A stretch of 64,000 nt of DNA from contig JADCEN010000007.1 in assembly GCA_020250175.1 (NCBI GenBank), forward strand, positions 44,550 to 108,549, written 5' to 3'. The first letter of the stretch is position 1; the number at the start of each line of letters is the position of its first letter. Shown one piece after another: positions 30,381 through 41,311 of this stretch. A program made the position numbers and the translations under genes. The DNA comes from Rhodobacter sp. Lineage in GTDB: Bacteria; Pseudomonadota; Alphaproteobacteria; Rhodobacterales; Rhodobacteraceae. Under the pieces are notes generated by a model. It saw nothing but the letters and a program-made list of their open reading frames with translations. It was not told the origin of the DNA and searched no databases.

Positions 30381-30728
30381 ATGTCGCTGCGGATCAGGGT
30401 TCCCCGGATTGCGGTTGCGCTTCCGCCGATTGCTGGCACGGCCAGCGGCACACTGCCGCTCAGCGGGGCAGCTACGGGGAGTGTGGCGATCAGCGCGCTT
30501 GCCAGCGGCACACTGCCGCTCACAGGCGATGCAACGGGCGGGGTTGTGGTTTCTGCCATTGCATCCGGTGTCTTGCCTTTCACTGGCAGCGCCCAGGGCG
30601 GCGGGGCGGTCCAGTTCGCAGCCCGGTTTGCGTTCCCCGGCGATCCGGCAAATGGCGGCGGGGTTTTCGAGTCAAAACGCGACGGGAGCGTTGCCGAATC
30701 CCGGCGTGGCGGTCGCATCATCAACTGA
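30381..30728 (+). CDS. Phage tail-type protein with three 20-residue repeats (115 aa)
   Basis: After a short basic start come three tandem 20-residue units beginning ASGTLPLSG, ASGTLPLTG and ASGVLPFTG, then a short tail with GGGVFESKRDGS. The units suggest a repetitive beta structure like a fibre shaft. It is one base after the lectin-domain gene. No function can be named beyond a likely structural part of a tail. Confidence 0.6.
   Translation: MSLRIRVPRIAVALPPIAGTASGTLPLSGAATGSVAISALASGTLPLTGDATGGVVVSAIASGVLPFTGSAQGGGAVQFAARFAFPGDPANGGGVFESKRDGSVAESRRGGRIIN
30441..30620 (+). repeat. Three tandem 60-base in-frame repeats
   Basis: Units start at 30441, 30501 and 30561. The first 22 bases of units one and two are identical (GCCAGCGGCACACTGCCGCT plus CA), and the third is diverged. 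The period is exactly 20 codons, so recombination between units would change protein length without breaking the frame. Confidence 0.8.
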
Positions 30729-30735
30729 GGTCAGC

Positions 30736-31850
<1,115 letters not shown>

Positions 31851-32165
31851 CTATTCCATGCAGAACTGCTTGGGCAACAGATAGGGGAATTGCGTGGCCG
31901 GGTCGATCTCGACCTTCATGATCGGGGCCATCCATTCGGCCCAGCGGGCGTTCACCGGGCAGGTGGCCAGATGGGCCCTGGTCGCGGCCAGATCATCGGT
32001 TTCGAAATAGCCGAACAGGGTCAGGCCGTGGCGGAAGATATTGTAGTTGCGGATGCCGGACTTGCGCAACGTTTCCAGCATTTCGGGCCAGCATTCATCG
32101 TGGCGTTTCAGATACTCCACCTCATATCCGGGGCGAACTTCAAGAACCCAGGCATATCCCGGCAT
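31851..32165 (-). CDS. L-rhamnose mutarotase-type protein (104 aa)
   Basis: Small ferredoxin-like dimeric fold: YAWVLEVRPGYEVEYLKRHDECW, GIRNYNIFRHGLTLFGYFE and NARWAEWMAPIM, with the His and Tyr positions of the RhaM family. It equilibrates anomers of L-rhamnose or a similar 6-deoxyhexose. Its ATG shares TGATG with the stop of the upstream TIM-barrel gene. Its presence points to a deoxysugar as the operon's substrate. Confidence 0.88.
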   Translation of the reverse strand: MPGYAWVLEVRPGYEVEYLKRHDECWPEMLETLRKSGIRNYNIFRHGLTLFGYFETDDLAATRAHLATCPVNARWAEWMAPIMKVEIDPATQFPYLLPKQFCME

Positions 32166-32980
32166 CAGGCGGCCTCCTGCCAGTGGCGGAAACAGTTCCG
32201 CATGGTGATGGTTTCGGTCAGCACATCTTCGCTGAGCGTGTTCATATAGTCCTGGTGGGTGTTTTCCAGCGCCAGCCAGCCGGAATAGCCCGCATCGCGC
32301 AGGGTGCCGAACATCGCGGGGAAGTTCAGCGTGCCTTCGGCGAATTTCGTCTGCAGCGCGCCCATTTTCGCCTGCCGCAGGTGAACGTGGACGGCGTGTT
32401 TCGCCAGCGGGTCCACCTCGTCCTGCCGATATCCAAGGCAGGCGAAGTGCGAATAGTCAAGCGCAAGGCCGATGCCCGTCTCATCGATCAGGCGCTGCAC
32501 CAGGGCGGGCGATTCGGCCCAGCTTTGCACATGCGGCTCGATGCAGATGCGGGCGCGGTGGTGGCTGGCGACATCCAGAAGGGCCGTCAGGCTTTCGGCG
32601 CTGGTGCGGGCGGCGTCGGCGCGGGACTGGCCCGGGTTGACGATGCCGGGCAACAGAAACACGCTGTCAATCCCGGCGGCATCGGCGAAGGTCAGCACCT
32701 GGTCAAGGTCGTGGGCGTTTGCATCGATGGTGCCGGGCAGGGCCAGGTTGCGCCCGCCCAGGCCATCCCCAAACAGGTGGTAGAAGTTCGGAAACGCGAT
32801 GCCATGGGGCGCAAGCCGCGCCGCCGCCGCCCTTGGGTCTGACAGGATCTCGGCCTTGTCCAGTGCCGGGCGGTAGAACAGCCCCACATCCAGCGCGTTG
32901 ATGCCCAGCGCCTTTGAAATACCCACGCATTCGTCCAGCGTGCAGGCCGGGAAGGACCAGGATGTCAGCGACAGTTTCAT
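32165..32980 (-). CDS. Sugar phosphate isomerase/epimerase family TIM-barrel protein (271 aa)
   Basis: Xylose-isomerase-like barrel (AP endonuclease 2 fold): LTSWSFPACTLDECVGISKALG, ICIEPHVQSWAESP, IGLALDYSHFACLGY and WLALENTHQDYMN. The Glu, Asp and His metal ligands lie at the strand ends IEPH, DYSHF and HVHLRQAK. Likely isomerises or epimerises an intermediate; the substrate is unknown. The ATG overlaps the upstream stop as ATGA. Confidence 0.82.
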   Translation of the reverse strand: MKLSLTSWSFPACTLDECVGISKALGINALDVGLFYRPALDKAEILSDPRAAAARLAPHGIAFPNFYHLFGDGLGGRNLALPGTIDANAHDLDQVLTFADAAGIDSVFLLPGIVNPGQSRADAARTSAESLTALLDVASHHRARICIEPHVQSWAESPALVQRLIDETGIGLALDYSHFACLGYRQDEVDPLAKHAVHVHLRQAKMGALQTKFAEGTLNFPAMFGTLRDAGYSGWLALENTHQDYMNTLSEDVLTETITMRNCFRHWQEAA

Positions 32981-34035
32981 GATTGCCCCCCGATCCGTTC
33001 CAGCCGGCCGCTGCGGGCCGAGCGGTACATGGCATCCAGCGCCTCGGTCACGCGCGCCCCGTTTTCGGCATTGGCGGCGTTGGTCACCGGCTTGCCCGCG
33101 CAAAGGGCCGCAAAGACGCGCACCGGCAGCGCGCCGTCATAGTCCGCCGCGCCGCCGGTCAGCAGAACAGTTTCATCCTGCCCGTCAAGGCGGCTCAGCT
33201 CCAGCCGCGCCCGGCCCGCTTCGCAGTCGAAACAGATCATCCCTTCGGTGCCATAGATGCGGATGTCCATATGCATGCCCCGGTGTTTCGGCACGGTGGC
33301 CGCGCCGGACAGCGCCACGGTCGCCCCGTTGGTCGCCCGCGCCACAGCGGCATCGTAGAAATCGACACCGGTTTTCGACTTGCCATCCATGGCGTACAGC
33401 GAGTCAAGCGTCAGGTCGGACACATGCAAAAGCCAGGCCAGGGAATGGGACATCTGGCCCCAGCCATAGCCGCCTGACCTGGCCGGATCGGCCCAGGTCG
33501 AGGCGGGCGGGCGGAACAGGTGGTCTTTCGTCTCCAGCATCGGCTCGCCCGCGAACAGGTCGTCCAGGGCCGACCCCATCTGGCAGATGGCGTGCCGGAC
33601 AGTGCCGATGCGGCCGCCCCTGACAAAGGCGGCGGCTTTGGCGGTGAAGGCGGTGAAGTTCATCCCGCAGGGCACCAGAACCTCACGCCCTGCCGTTGCG
33701 GCGGCGGCGGCAATGGCGCGCCCGTCTGCCGCCGATGTGGCCATCGGCTTTTCGACCAGCACATGACAGCCCGCTGCCAGCCCGGCCAGCGCCGGGGCGG
33801 TGTGGGCGACATGGGGGGTGGAGACGATCAGCCCGTCCAGCCGTTCTTCCGCCAGCATTGCGGCCAGATCGGTGTAGCGGGCCGCAATGCCGAAGCGGTC
33901 ACCCGCCACCAGCAAGCGCCCTGCGTCCAGGTCGCACAGCGCCACGATCCGGGCATCCCCGCCCGCCTGCACGGTGGGAATGTGGTTGAACGTGGCCCAC
34001 CATCCCACGCCCACGACACCGATCCTTGCCGTCAT
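32977..34035 (-). CDS. Gfo/Idh/MocA-family oxidoreductase (352 aa)
   Basis: N-terminal Rossmann domain with IGVVGVGWWATFNHIPTV and the signature HVLVEKPMATSAADG containing the catalytic-region EKP. The C-terminal domain is the family beta-sheet. These enzymes oxidise sugars, inositols or sugar derivatives with NAD(P). It overlaps both neighbours by four bases (ATGA). Substrate not determinable. Confidence 0.87.
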   Translation of the reverse strand: MTARIGVVGVGWWATFNHIPTVQAGGDARIVALCDLDAGRLLVAGDRFGIAARYTDLAAMLAEERLDGLIVSTPHVAHTAPALAGLAAGCHVLVEKPMATSAADGRAIAAAAATAGREVLVPCGMNFTAFTAKAAAFVRGGRIGTVRHAICQMGSALDDLFAGEPMLETKDHLFRPPASTWADPARSGGYGWGQMSHSLAWLLHVSDLTLDSLYAMDGKSKTGVDFYDAAVARATNGATVALSGAATVPKHRGMHMDIRIYGTEGMICFDCEAGRARLELSRLDGQDETVLLTGGAADYDGALPVRVFAALCAGKPVTNAANAENGARVTEALDAMYRSARSGRLERIGGQS

Positions 34036-34763
34036 TCCCTTTCCCCTTCAACTTGAGCGATGGTTGATTGAAAGACCGTCCGCATGTGCAGTTGCGCCGC
34101 GCGGGCCGCAGCATCCGGGTCGCGGGCCTGCAGCGCGTCCAGCAGTCTGCGGTGGTCCTGATAGCTGCGCTGCAGGACCCCGGCGGTTTCGGACGCCCGC
34201 TTGCGGAATTCCAGCCCGAGCACATTCAGGCTTTGGCCGATCCGCTTCAGGAAGGCGTTGCGCGAGCCGATCCAGATCGCCTCGTGAAAGGCATAGTCGG
34301 ATTTGCGGAAGGCGATGGGATCGCCCAGCGTATCGGCCTGTGCGGCAAGAATGGCCTCAAGCCGGGCCAGTTCATCGGCACCGATGTTTTCGGCGGCGCG
34401 GCGGGCCACATCGCTTTCGATCAGGCTGCGCGCATCGTAAAGCTCGCGGATGTTCATATCCTGCAGGGACAGAAAGAACTGGATCGGCCCCAGAAGCGCC
34501 TCTGCATCCAGCTCGCTGATATGGGCACCGCCGCCCTGACGGCTGCGGACAACGCCCAGCACGGTCAGCCCGCGCATCGCCTCGCGCAGCGAAGGGCGCG
34601 ACACGTTCAGCGACAGCGCCAGATCACGTTCGGGCGGAAGCGGATCGCCCGCCTTCAGAACCCCGGTCCGCACCATGTCCAGAATCCGGCGCACCACCAT
34701 TTCCGCCACGGATTCCCGCACGATGGGTGCGTGAAACCCGATGCGGGTGACCTGTCCGGTCAT
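34032..34763 (-). CDS. FadR-subfamily GntR transcriptional regulator (243 aa)
   Basis: Winged helix at the N-terminus: [39 protein letters not shown] and [18 protein letters not shown]. The all-helical FCD ligand domain follows, with [17 protein letters not shown] and its metal-binding His. It lies inside the operon, between transporter and enzyme genes, so it probably autoregulates the block through the palindrome at 42508. The ligand is likely the sugar acid or an intermediate. Confidence 0.88.
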   Translation of the reverse strand: MTGQVTRIGFHAPIVRESVAEMVVRRILDMVRTGVLKAGDPLPPERDLALSLNVSRPSLREAMRGLTVLGVVRSRQGGGAHISELDAEALLGPIQFFLSLQDMNIRELYDARSLIESDVARRAAENIGADELARLEAILAAQADTLGDPIAFRKSDYAFHEAIWIGSRNAFLKRIGQSLNVLGLEFRKRASETAGVLQRSYQDHRRLLDALQARDPDAAARAAQLHMRTVFQSTIAQVEGERE

Positions 34764-35713
34764 GCTGCTTTCTTCCCTGCAAAGCCAAGCCGCAGACGCG
34801 GCACGATGACCGAGGCAATCAGCAGCAGGCCGATCACCCCGGTCTGGATATGCCCGGTGATGTTCAAAAGCGCCATGCCGTTGCGGATGTTCAGCACGAT
34901 CAGGATGGCCAGAAGCGTGCCGGTCAGGCTGCCGGTCCCGCCAAAGATGCTGACGCCGCCCAGCAGGACGATGGTGATGATGTCCAGCTCGAACCCGTTG
35001 GCCACATCCCCGCGCACGGCCCCGACGCGTGCCGCATAAAGCAGGCCGGCAAAGGCGGCGATGGTGCCCGACGCGATGAACAGGATCATCTTGTGGCGGT
35101 TGGTGTCGATGCCCGCGAATTCGGCCACCTCGCGGTTGGTGCCGATCACCTGTGTCTTGCGGCCAAAGCCCGACCGTTCCAGCACGATGTGGAGAACCCC
35201 GAACAGCACGGCAAAGGCGATCAGCGCAAAGGGCAGCGGGCCGATCAGGCCCTGTTGGCCCAGGGCATCGAACCATTCCGGAAAGTCTGTCAGACCCCGG
35301 TCTTCGACCAGCACCCGCGCGAGGCCGCGAAACCCGATCAGGGTTGCCAGGGTGACGACCAGCGACGGCAGGCCGACGCGGGTGATGAACCAGCCGTTCA
35401 GCGCCCCGCCCAGCACGCCGATGCCCAGCGCCATGGCAATGGCGGCGGGGGCGGCCACGCCCTGTTCCTTGACCATCCAGCCAAAGGCGCAGGCGGCAAG
35501 GCCCATCATCGAGCCGACCGACAGGTCAATCTCGCCGTTGATGATGATGAAGGTCATCACCAAAGCCACGATGACCTTTTCGATCGAAAGCTGGAACAGG
35601 TTGATCTGATTGCCCAGGGTCAGGAATTCCGGCGACAGGGATGCATTCACGCCGATGATCACCAGCAGCGACAGCAGCAGGAAGCCTTCCCAGCTTTTCA
35701 GCCGTGCGGTCAT
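34760..35713 (-). CDS. Sugar ABC transporter permease (317 aa)
   Basis: RbsC-type inner-membrane permease with about nine helices and the family motifs [32 protein letters not shown] and [14 protein letters not shown]. It pairs with the permease encoded upstream as a heterodimer, as in rhamnose-type importers. The start overlaps the upstream gene by four bases and its stop overlaps the regulator's start. Confidence 0.9.
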   Translation of the reverse strand: MTARLKSWEGFLLLSLLVIIGVNASLSPEFLTLGNQINLFQLSIEKVIVALVMTFIIINGEIDLSVGSMMGLAACAFGWMVKEQGVAAPAAIAMALGIGVLGGALNGWFITRVGLPSLVVTLATLIGFRGLARVLVEDRGLTDFPEWFDALGQQGLIGPLPFALIAFAVLFGVLHIVLERSGFGRKTQVIGTNREVAEFAGIDTNRHKMILFIASGTIAAFAGLLYAARVGAVRGDVANGFELDIITIVLLGGVSIFGGTGSLTGTLLAILIVLNIRNGMALLNITGHIQTGVIGLLLIASVIVPRLRLGFAGKKAA

Positions 35714-36756
35714 GACCGCGCCTCCCGTGCCAGGGCGGCGTCGCGCCGGGCATGGGCGCGGGCGGCGCGCCAGGCGAAAAGGCGGCGGGTGAACAGCGTG
35801 TCGGTGGTGACCGACAGCAGGATCAGCGCACCCAGCACCGCCTCGCGCCAGAATTCGCTGACGATGGCCCAGCGCACCAGACTGGTGTCGATCACATCGA
35901 CCAGCACCGCCCCCAGCAGCGCGCCGATGACCGACCCCGATCCGCCAAAGATATTGACCCCGCCCACCACGGCCGCCGCCACGGACTTCAACTCGAACCC
36001 AAGGCCCGCGACGACGGTGATATTGCCAAAGCGTGCCAGGAACATCAGCCCGGCCAGCCCGGCCAGCGCGCCCGACAGCACGAAGGCGGAAAACACCACG
36101 CGTCTGGCATCGATCCCGGCCATTTCTGCCGCCTCGGGGTTGGACCCCACGGCAAAGAACTGGCGCATCGGGCGCAGGCGGGTCAGGGCCAGGTGCACGG
36201 CAAAGACCACGATCAGCGCCGTCACGAAAGCCGCGCGGAATTCCAGCCCGAAGATCGTGAAGACCGGCATGTTCGGAAACTCGGTCAGCCAGGCGGGCAG
36301 GGTATTGGTGGTGATGGATTTGCCGTCGGAATATTCCACCAGCAGCGACCGGAAGATGGCCATTGTGGCCAGCGTCACGATGATGGACGGAACGCGGCCA
36401 TAGGCCACGATCAGGCCGTTCACCGCGCCAAAGCACGCCCCGAAGCAACAGCAGAACAGCACCAGCAGCAGGGCACTCATCTCGGGGTTTGCGCTGACAA
36501 GGCTGCCTGCGGCAAAGGCGGTAAAGCCCACGACCGAGCCGATGGACAGATCAATGTTGCGCGTCAGGATCACCAGCGTCTGCGCCGTGGCGATCAGCGC
36601 CATGATCGCGACCGAGCCGGATATGCGGGAAAACAGGCGTGCGTTGAGATAGCCGTCGATCTGGCTGGCAAAGAAGGCCAGCAGCAGCAGGATCACCGCC
36701 AGCAGGGCCAGAAGGCGCAGCCCCTGCGGGCCAAGGCGGTTGAACAGGCCGGTCAT
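35710..36756 (-). CDS. Sugar ABC transporter permease (348 aa)
   Basis: Second RbsC-type permease: [57 protein letters not shown]. Two different permeases side by side is the arrangement of rhamnose (RhaP/RhaQ) and AI-2 type importers rather than the single RbsC of ribose. ATGA overlaps occur on both sides. Confidence 0.9.
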   Translation of the reverse strand: MTGLFNRLGPQGLRLLALLAVILLLLAFFASQIDGYLNARLFSRISGSVAIMALIATAQTLVILTRNIDLSIGSVVGFTAFAAGSLVSANPEMSALLLVLFCCCFGACFGAVNGLIVAYGRVPSIIVTLATMAIFRSLLVEYSDGKSITTNTLPAWLTEFPNMPVFTIFGLEFRAAFVTALIVVFAVHLALTRLRPMRQFFAVGSNPEAAEMAGIDARRVVFSAFVLSGALAGLAGLMFLARFGNITVVAGLGFELKSVAAAVVGGVNIFGGSGSVIGALLGAVLVDVIDTSLVRWAIVSEFWREAVLGALILLSVTTDTLFTRRLFAWRAARAHARRDAALAREARS

Positions 36757-38255
36757 GCGGCCTCGCTCTGGCCGGTGGCCAGGGCCATGATGCCTTCCTG
36801 GGTGGCGCGGGCGCTGTCGATGATGCCCATCTGCTGCCCCTCGCGCATCACCAGAATGCGGTCGCCCAGCGCCAGCACTTCCGGCAGGTCGGACGAGATG
36901 ACCAGCGCCGTGCCACCGTCGCGCACGAAGGCGCGGATCAGATCATGCACCTCGGCCTTGGCACCCACGTCAATGCCGCGCGTGGGTTCATCGACGATCA
37001 GCAGGTCCGGCTGCATCGCCAGCCATTTGGCCAGCATCACCTTTTGCTGGTTGCCGCCCGACAGCACGCCCACGGCCATGTCCACATCCGGCGCACGGAT
37101 GTTCAGCCGTTCGCGGTATGCCATGGCCGTGTCGCGCTCTTGTCGCCGGTCGATCAGGCCAAGGGGCGACAGGTACTGCGCCAGCGTGGCAAGGGAAATG
37201 TTGGACCGGATCGGCAGCGGCATCGCCAGCCCCAGCTTGCGGCGGTCTTCCGAGACATAGGCGATGCCCAGCGCAATGGCCTGCGCGGGCGAGGTCATGC
37301 GCACCGCCTGCCCCTTGTAGCGCACCTCGCCCGCCGTCGCGGCATGCACCCCGAACAGCGACAGCGCCACATCGGTGCGCCGCGCGCCGATCAGACCGGC
37401 CATGCACAGCACCTCGCCCCGGTGCAGATCAAAGCGGATGTCTTCGAACACGCCCGCCCGGGTCAGGCCGCGCACCGACAGGATCACCTCATCGCGCGCG
37501 ACGGACGGCATCTTGGTGAAATAGTTGCCCACGGCGCGACCGACCATGTCGGCAATCATGCCCTGCGGCGTTACTTCGGCCACGGGCCGGGTGGAGATAT
37601 GGCGCCCGTCGCGGATCACCGTCACGCGGTCCGCAATCTCGAACACCTCTTCCAGGCGGTGCGAGATATAGACGACCGCCACGCCCGAGGCCGCAAGGCT
37701 GCGGGCAATGCGGCGCAGTTCCGCCGCCTCATGCGCCGACAGGGATGCGGTAGGTTCATCCATGATCAGCACGCGCACATCCTGCGACAGGGCGCGGGCA
37801 ATCTCGACCGCCTGCTGTTCGGCCAGCGTCAGCCCGCGTGCCTCGCGGTCCACGTCCAGCGTCATGCCGATGCGGTCGATCAGCGCCAGCGCACGGCGGC
37901 GCATGGTGCGGCGGTCCGGCACCAGGCCCGCATCGGTGGCGGAAATGAAGATGTTCTCGGTCACGTCCAGATCGGGAAAGACCATCGGTTCCTGATAAAT
38001 CGCGGCCACGCCGCGCAGGCGCGCCGCCTTGGTCCCCGACAGGACCACGGGCGCGCCGTCGATTTCGACCTGACCGGACGAGGGTTGATGGATGCCGGTC
38101 ATGATCTTGATCATGGTGGATTTTCCGGCCCCGTTTTCGCCGACGATGGCGTGGACTTCGCCGGGGAACAGTTCCAGCGTCATATCGGCCAGCGCCGCCG
38201 TCATCCCGAAGGATTTGGACACATCGCGCAGGGCAAGGGTGGGGGCGGCGGGCAT
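36753..38255 (-). CDS. Sugar ABC transporter ATP-binding protein, duplicated (500 aa)
   Basis: Two ABC domains in one chain. The first has Walker [16 protein letters not shown] and signature [15 protein letters not shown] with Walker [12 protein letters not shown]. The second is degenerate in Walker A ([15 protein letters not shown]) but keeps [15 protein letters not shown] and [14 protein letters not shown], as is normal for RbsA-type proteins. It drives sugar uptake. The ATG at 38255 starts at the family N-terminus; the frame reads further upstream through the repeat elements but without homology. Confidence 0.92.
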   Translation of the reverse strand: MPAAPTLALRDVSKSFGMTAALADMTLELFPGEVHAIVGENGAGKSTMIKIMTGIHQPSSGQVEIDGAPVVLSGTKAARLRGVAAIYQEPMVFPDLDVTENIFISATDAGLVPDRRTMRRRALALIDRIGMTLDVDREARGLTLAEQQAVEIARALSQDVRVLIMDEPTASLSAHEAAELRRIARSLAASGVAVVYISHRLEEVFEIADRVTVIRDGRHISTRPVAEVTPQGMIADMVGRAVGNYFTKMPSVARDEVILSVRGLTRAGVFEDIRFDLHRGEVLCMAGLIGARRTDVALSLFGVHAATAGEVRYKGQAVRMTSPAQAIALGIAYVSEDRRKLGLAMPLPIRSNISLATLAQYLSPLGLIDRRQERDTAMAYRERLNIRAPDVDMAVGVLSGGNQQKVMLAKWLAMQPDLLIVDEPTRGIDVGAKAEVHDLIRAFVRDGGTALVISSDLPEVLALGDRILVMREGQQMGIIDSARATQEGIMALATGQSEAA

Positions 38256-38296
38256 GGGATACTCGGCGGCGGGGATGACGCGGGCGGGGGGCCGGG

Positions 38297-38372
38297 GCCC
38301 CGGATCAAGTCCGGGGCGTGGTGTGCCCCGCCCGCGCGATGGTTTCGAAAGGCCCCGGATCAGGTCCGGGGC
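38297..38372. repeat. Pair of REP-like palindromes between binding-protein and ATPase genes
   Basis: Two near-identical palindromes, 38297-38317 and 38352-38372, each with arms GCCCCGGA and TCCGGGGC around a five-base centre (TCAAG and TCAGG). This is the dispersed GGATCAGGTCC-type element frequent in alphaproteobacterial intergenic DNA. In the 142-base gap after the binding-protein gene it would stabilise the upstream mRNA, as REP elements do in other importer operons. Confidence 0.8.
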
Positions 38373-38397
38373 TGCGGCCCCTGTGGCCGCACCGGCT

Positions 38398-39441
38398 TCA
38401 CTTTGCGGCGGCTTCGACATTGTCCTTGTTGTAGACCGTGAACGGCCCCATCAGGATGCGCTTGGCACCTTCGCGGCCTGGATCAGCCTCGATCGTGTAG
38501 TCGCCCATGCGCCCGGCGGTAAACGTCTCGCCGATCTCGCCCTTCAACTGGCCGGTGGCCAGGCCATAGGCGGTGTAGTAGGACAGGTAGCCAAGATCGC
38601 GGAAATCCCACAGCGCGAATTCCGGCGCGCAGCCGTTCAGCGTGTAGCTGACCATTTCCGAAGGCAGGCCCAGGCCCGAAACCCTTACCCTGTCGCACAG
38701 GCCTTCGTCCTGCATCGCCTTGGCCGCCGCCTGGATGCCCACCGTGGTCGGGGCCATGATCAGGCCAAGGTTCGGATACTTGTCGACCAGCGCCAGCGCA
38801 CGGTTGTAGCTGACTTCGGACTGGTCATCGCCATAGACGACGTCGACCAGCTTGATGTCCTTGAACTTGGCATCTTCCGCCAGGGTCTTCTTCATCGCCT
38901 CGATCCAGGCGTTCTGGTTCGCGGCGTCCGGCGTGGCCGAAAGCACGGCCATCTCGCCGGCCCCGCCCAGGATCGAATGCGCCATATCGGCCATCACCAC
39001 ACCGATGGAACCGAAATCGACCTGCGCCACGAAGACGCTTTCGCCCTTGGCCGAGGGGATCGGGCTGTCCCAGGTCACAACCTTGGTGCCTGCCGCCTGT
39101 GCCGCTTCGGCTGCCGGGGCAATCTGGTCGCCCGCGTTGTTGGACAGCATCACGGCGCCCAGCTTTTGCGTGGCCGCCGTTGTCATGATCTCGATCTGGC
39201 CGGCCACCGAGTTTTCCGGGGTCGGGCCGACAAAGTCGAGCTTGCCGGGGTTTGCCAATTCCTTGTGGGCTTCCTGCGCGCCTTCATTGGCCTGATCGAA
39301 GACCAGAATGCCAAGGAACTTGGGCAGCAGGATCATGCTGCTGTCCTTGCCGCCTTCCAGTTTGATCGCATCGGCATAGGCAAGGCCTGCCCCGCCCAGC
39401 ATCAGCGCGGCGACCGCGCCGAGAATTTTGGTCGTCTTCAT
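38398..39441 (-). CDS. Rhamnose-type sugar ABC transporter substrate-binding protein (347 aa)
   Basis: Exported periplasmic protein with the signal peptide [20 protein letters not shown] and AYA cleavage site. The body is the periplasmic-binding-protein type I fold: [52 protein letters not shown] and [20 protein letters not shown] and VTWDSP resemble RhaS. It brings the sugar to the two permeases. The ATG has GGGAGGA upstream, the strongest ribosome-binding site in the operon, as expected for a highly made binding protein. Confidence 0.9.
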   Translation of the reverse strand: MKTTKILGAVAALMLGGAGLAYADAIKLEGGKDSSMILLPKFLGILVFDQANEGAQEAHKELANPGKLDFVGPTPENSVAGQIEIMTTAATQKLGAVMLSNNAGDQIAPAAEAAQAAGTKVVTWDSPIPSAKGESVFVAQVDFGSIGVVMADMAHSILGGAGEMAVLSATPDAANQNAWIEAMKKTLAEDAKFKDIKLVDVVYGDDQSEVSYNRALALVDKYPNLGLIMAPTTVGIQAAAKAMQDEGLCDRVRVSGLGLPSEMVSYTLNGCAPEFALWDFRDLGYLSYYTAYGLATGQLKGEIGETFTAGRMGDYTIEADPGREGAKRILMGPFTVYNKDNVEAAAK

Positions 39442-39569
39442 CAGAGTCCTCCCAGGTTTCGGCACGGATCTGTGCCTGGTCGTTTTGCCGAAGGCGGATG
39501 CAGGCTCTTCCCCCATCGCCCGGCGGTCTTCCGCGCCGGGGGGCCGCCCCGGCGGAATTCTGGTCCGGC

Positions 39570-40529
39570 CTAGTCAGGCACGGGTTTTCGCGGCCCCTCG
39601 CCGCGCAGGGCGCGGGCGATGTCTTCGGCCACCAGCTGTTGCAGCCGGTGGATCGCCGCTTCGGAATACCAGGCGGCATGCGGTGTCAGCAGCAGGTTCG
39701 GGGCCTGCCGCAGCACATGGTTCGGGGCCAGCGGCTCCTCCTGGAACACATCCAGCGCCGCACCCGCGATGGTGCCGCTGGTCAATGCTGCCGCCAGGTC
39801 TTCCTCGACGATCAGTTGCCCCCGCGCCGCGTTCACGATCAGCGCGTGGGGCTGCATCGTGGCCAGCCGGGCCGCGTTGAAGAACCCGGTCGTCGCGGAT
39901 GTCGCCGGCGCATGCAGCGCAACAAGGTCCGCCTCGCGCAGCAGCCGGTCGCCATCCACCAGCGTCACGCCCAGACCCTGCGCCTCTTCGGCCGACAGCC
40001 CCGGATCAGCGGCGATGAACCGAAAGCCGAAGCCCTGCAGCCGCGCCAGCACGGCCCGCCCGATCTGGCCCAGGCCGAAAAAGCCGAACACGGTCTGCGA
40101 GAAGGGCTTCATCGGCTTTGCAATCTTCACCGCCGCCCAGTCGCCACGCCGGACCGAGGCATCAAGCTGCGGCAGCTTGCGCAGCAGGCTCAGCGCCGCC
40201 GCCGCCGTGTGGTCGGCCACCTCATCGGTGCAATAATCCGGCACATAACCCAGGCGCAGCCCGGCGGCCCTGGCTGCGGGCAGATCGATATTGTTGTAGC
40301 CGACGCCATAGCGGATCACGGTTGCGCCGGGTGTCACGGCCAGCGCCGCCTCTGGCCCGAAGCTGGCGAACTGCACCACCGCCACATCCGCCCCCGCCAC
40401 GGCCTGCGCGACTTCGGCGGCTGACTTGCACTGAAAGGCGGCAAAGCTCGCACCGCCCGCGCGTGCCGCCGCCTCTTCCTGTGCCAGGTCGGGGAATGTG
40501 TAATCGGTCACGACAACGCGCGGGGTCAT
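39570..40529 (-). CDS. D-2-hydroxyacid dehydrogenase, C-terminal-binding-protein-like (319 aa)
   Basis: NAD-binding motif [38 protein letters not shown] (catalytic Arg), and [27 protein letters not shown] (catalytic Glu and His). The pattern [17 protein letters not shown] belongs to the CtBP-like branch. It would interconvert a 2-oxo acid and a D-2-hydroxy acid, plausible after dehydration of a sugar acid. It overlaps the upstream gene by four bases and precedes the binding protein by 128 bases. Confidence 0.88.
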   Translation of the reverse strand: MTPRVVVTDYTFPDLAQEEAAARAGGASFAAFQCKSAAEVAQAVAGADVAVVQFASFGPEAALAVTPGATVIRYGVGYNNIDLPAARAAGLRLGYVPDYCTDEVADHTAAAALSLLRKLPQLDASVRRGDWAAVKIAKPMKPFSQTVFGFFGLGQIGRAVLARLQGFGFRFIAADPGLSAEEAQGLGVTLVDGDRLLREADLVALHAPATSATTGFFNAARLATMQPHALIVNAARGQLIVEEDLAAALTSGTIAGAALDVFQEEPLAPNHVLRQAPNLLLTPHAAWYSEAAIHRLQQLVAEDIARALRGEGPRKPVPD

Positions 40530-41311
40530 GGCGTTTCCTTGAGGTAATCGTGCAGGATGCGGCCCGCCACCAGCGTGAAATCGGCCCGCCAGTGGATGCC
40601 GGTCAGCGGTTCCAGCACTGGCAGGCGAAAGACGGGAAGCTGCGCGTTCGGGCGCAATTCCACCGTGCAGGGGCCTTCCCAGGCCTCGTGTACCGTCACC
40701 TCGGCCAGACGGCGCGAGGTGATCTGGCGGATCGCGGGACGACCGTCGATATGATCGACGGCTTTCAGGTTCAGGTTGGTGCCGAAATCGAAATAGGGGG
40801 CCAGCGCCTCGGGCGCGACGCGGCGCTGCTTGTAAGGCATTGTGCCGGTGATCACGTCGATCCCGTTGCGTTCGACCGTGCCGACCATCAGGTCACCGCG
40901 CGCCTCAAGGCCGGGTTTGCCCAGTTTTTTCGGCTGGCCATGAATTTCCCGGCCATGCGCCACGCCGATGTCGGAAGACAGCACAAGATAGGGCGAATAG
41001 GCCCCCGCCCCCTTGCCGGGCAGTTCCGCGCCGAACATCACGTTCGCTTCGGTGTATGGCCCCAGCCAGTCGGTGTCGTTCATCCTGTAGATATGCACGC
41101 AGGCCACATCGCCCACCGGCACCAGCGGCGGCGGCAGAAGAAAGGCCATCGCGGCAGGGTCGGTGCGCCAGTACAGGGTCAGAATCTCGGCATTGCGGAA
41201 GCGGAAGGGAAAGGGCGGAATCATCGGCGCATCCCAGGGCGTGGAAAAGCCCCCCTGCCGGATGTCGGCCAGGGTTGGCCGGGTGACGCCGTATCTCGCC
41301 TGTTCCGTCAT
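40526..41311 (-). CDS. Acetoacetate decarboxylase-fold protein (261 aa)
   Basis: ADC-family features: PPFPFRFRNAEILTLYWRT, LPPPLVPVGDVACVHIYR, and REIHGQPKKLGKPGLEARGD, where the second Lys of PKKLG corresponds to the Schiff-base lysine of acetoacetate decarboxylase. Members of this superfamily also act as aldolase-dehydratases, so decarboxylation is not certain. It sits between an enolase-superfamily dehydratase and a hydroxyacid dehydrogenase with ATGA overlaps on both sides. The ATG at 41311 is defined by that overlap. Confidence 0.85.
   Translation of the reverse strand: MTEQARYGVTRPTLADIRQGGFSTPWDAPMIPPFPFRFRNAEILTLYWRTDPAAMAFLLPPPLVPVGDVACVHIYRMNDTDWLGPYTEANVMFGAELPGKGAGAYSPYLVLSSDIGVAHGREIHGQPKKLGKPGLEARGDLMVGTVERNGIDVITGTMPYKQRRVAPEALAPYFDFGTNLNLKAVDHIDGRPAIRQITSRRLAEVTVHEAWEGPCTVELRPNAQLPVFRLPVLEPLTGIHWRADFTLVAGRILHDYLKETP

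Noticed and set aside
30441..30620. CRISPR-like direct repeats
   Set aside because: Repeats are tandem with a 60-base period, lie in a reading frame as 20-residue units and have no spacers.
38256..38420. N-terminal extension of the ABC ATPase
   Set aside because: The in-frame extension is the translation of two REP-like palindromes and has no counterpart in the family.
34760..39441. Ribose importer (rbs operon)
   Set aside because: Two different permeases and an L-rhamnose-type mutarotase indicate a deoxyhexose-type system; no ribokinase is present.
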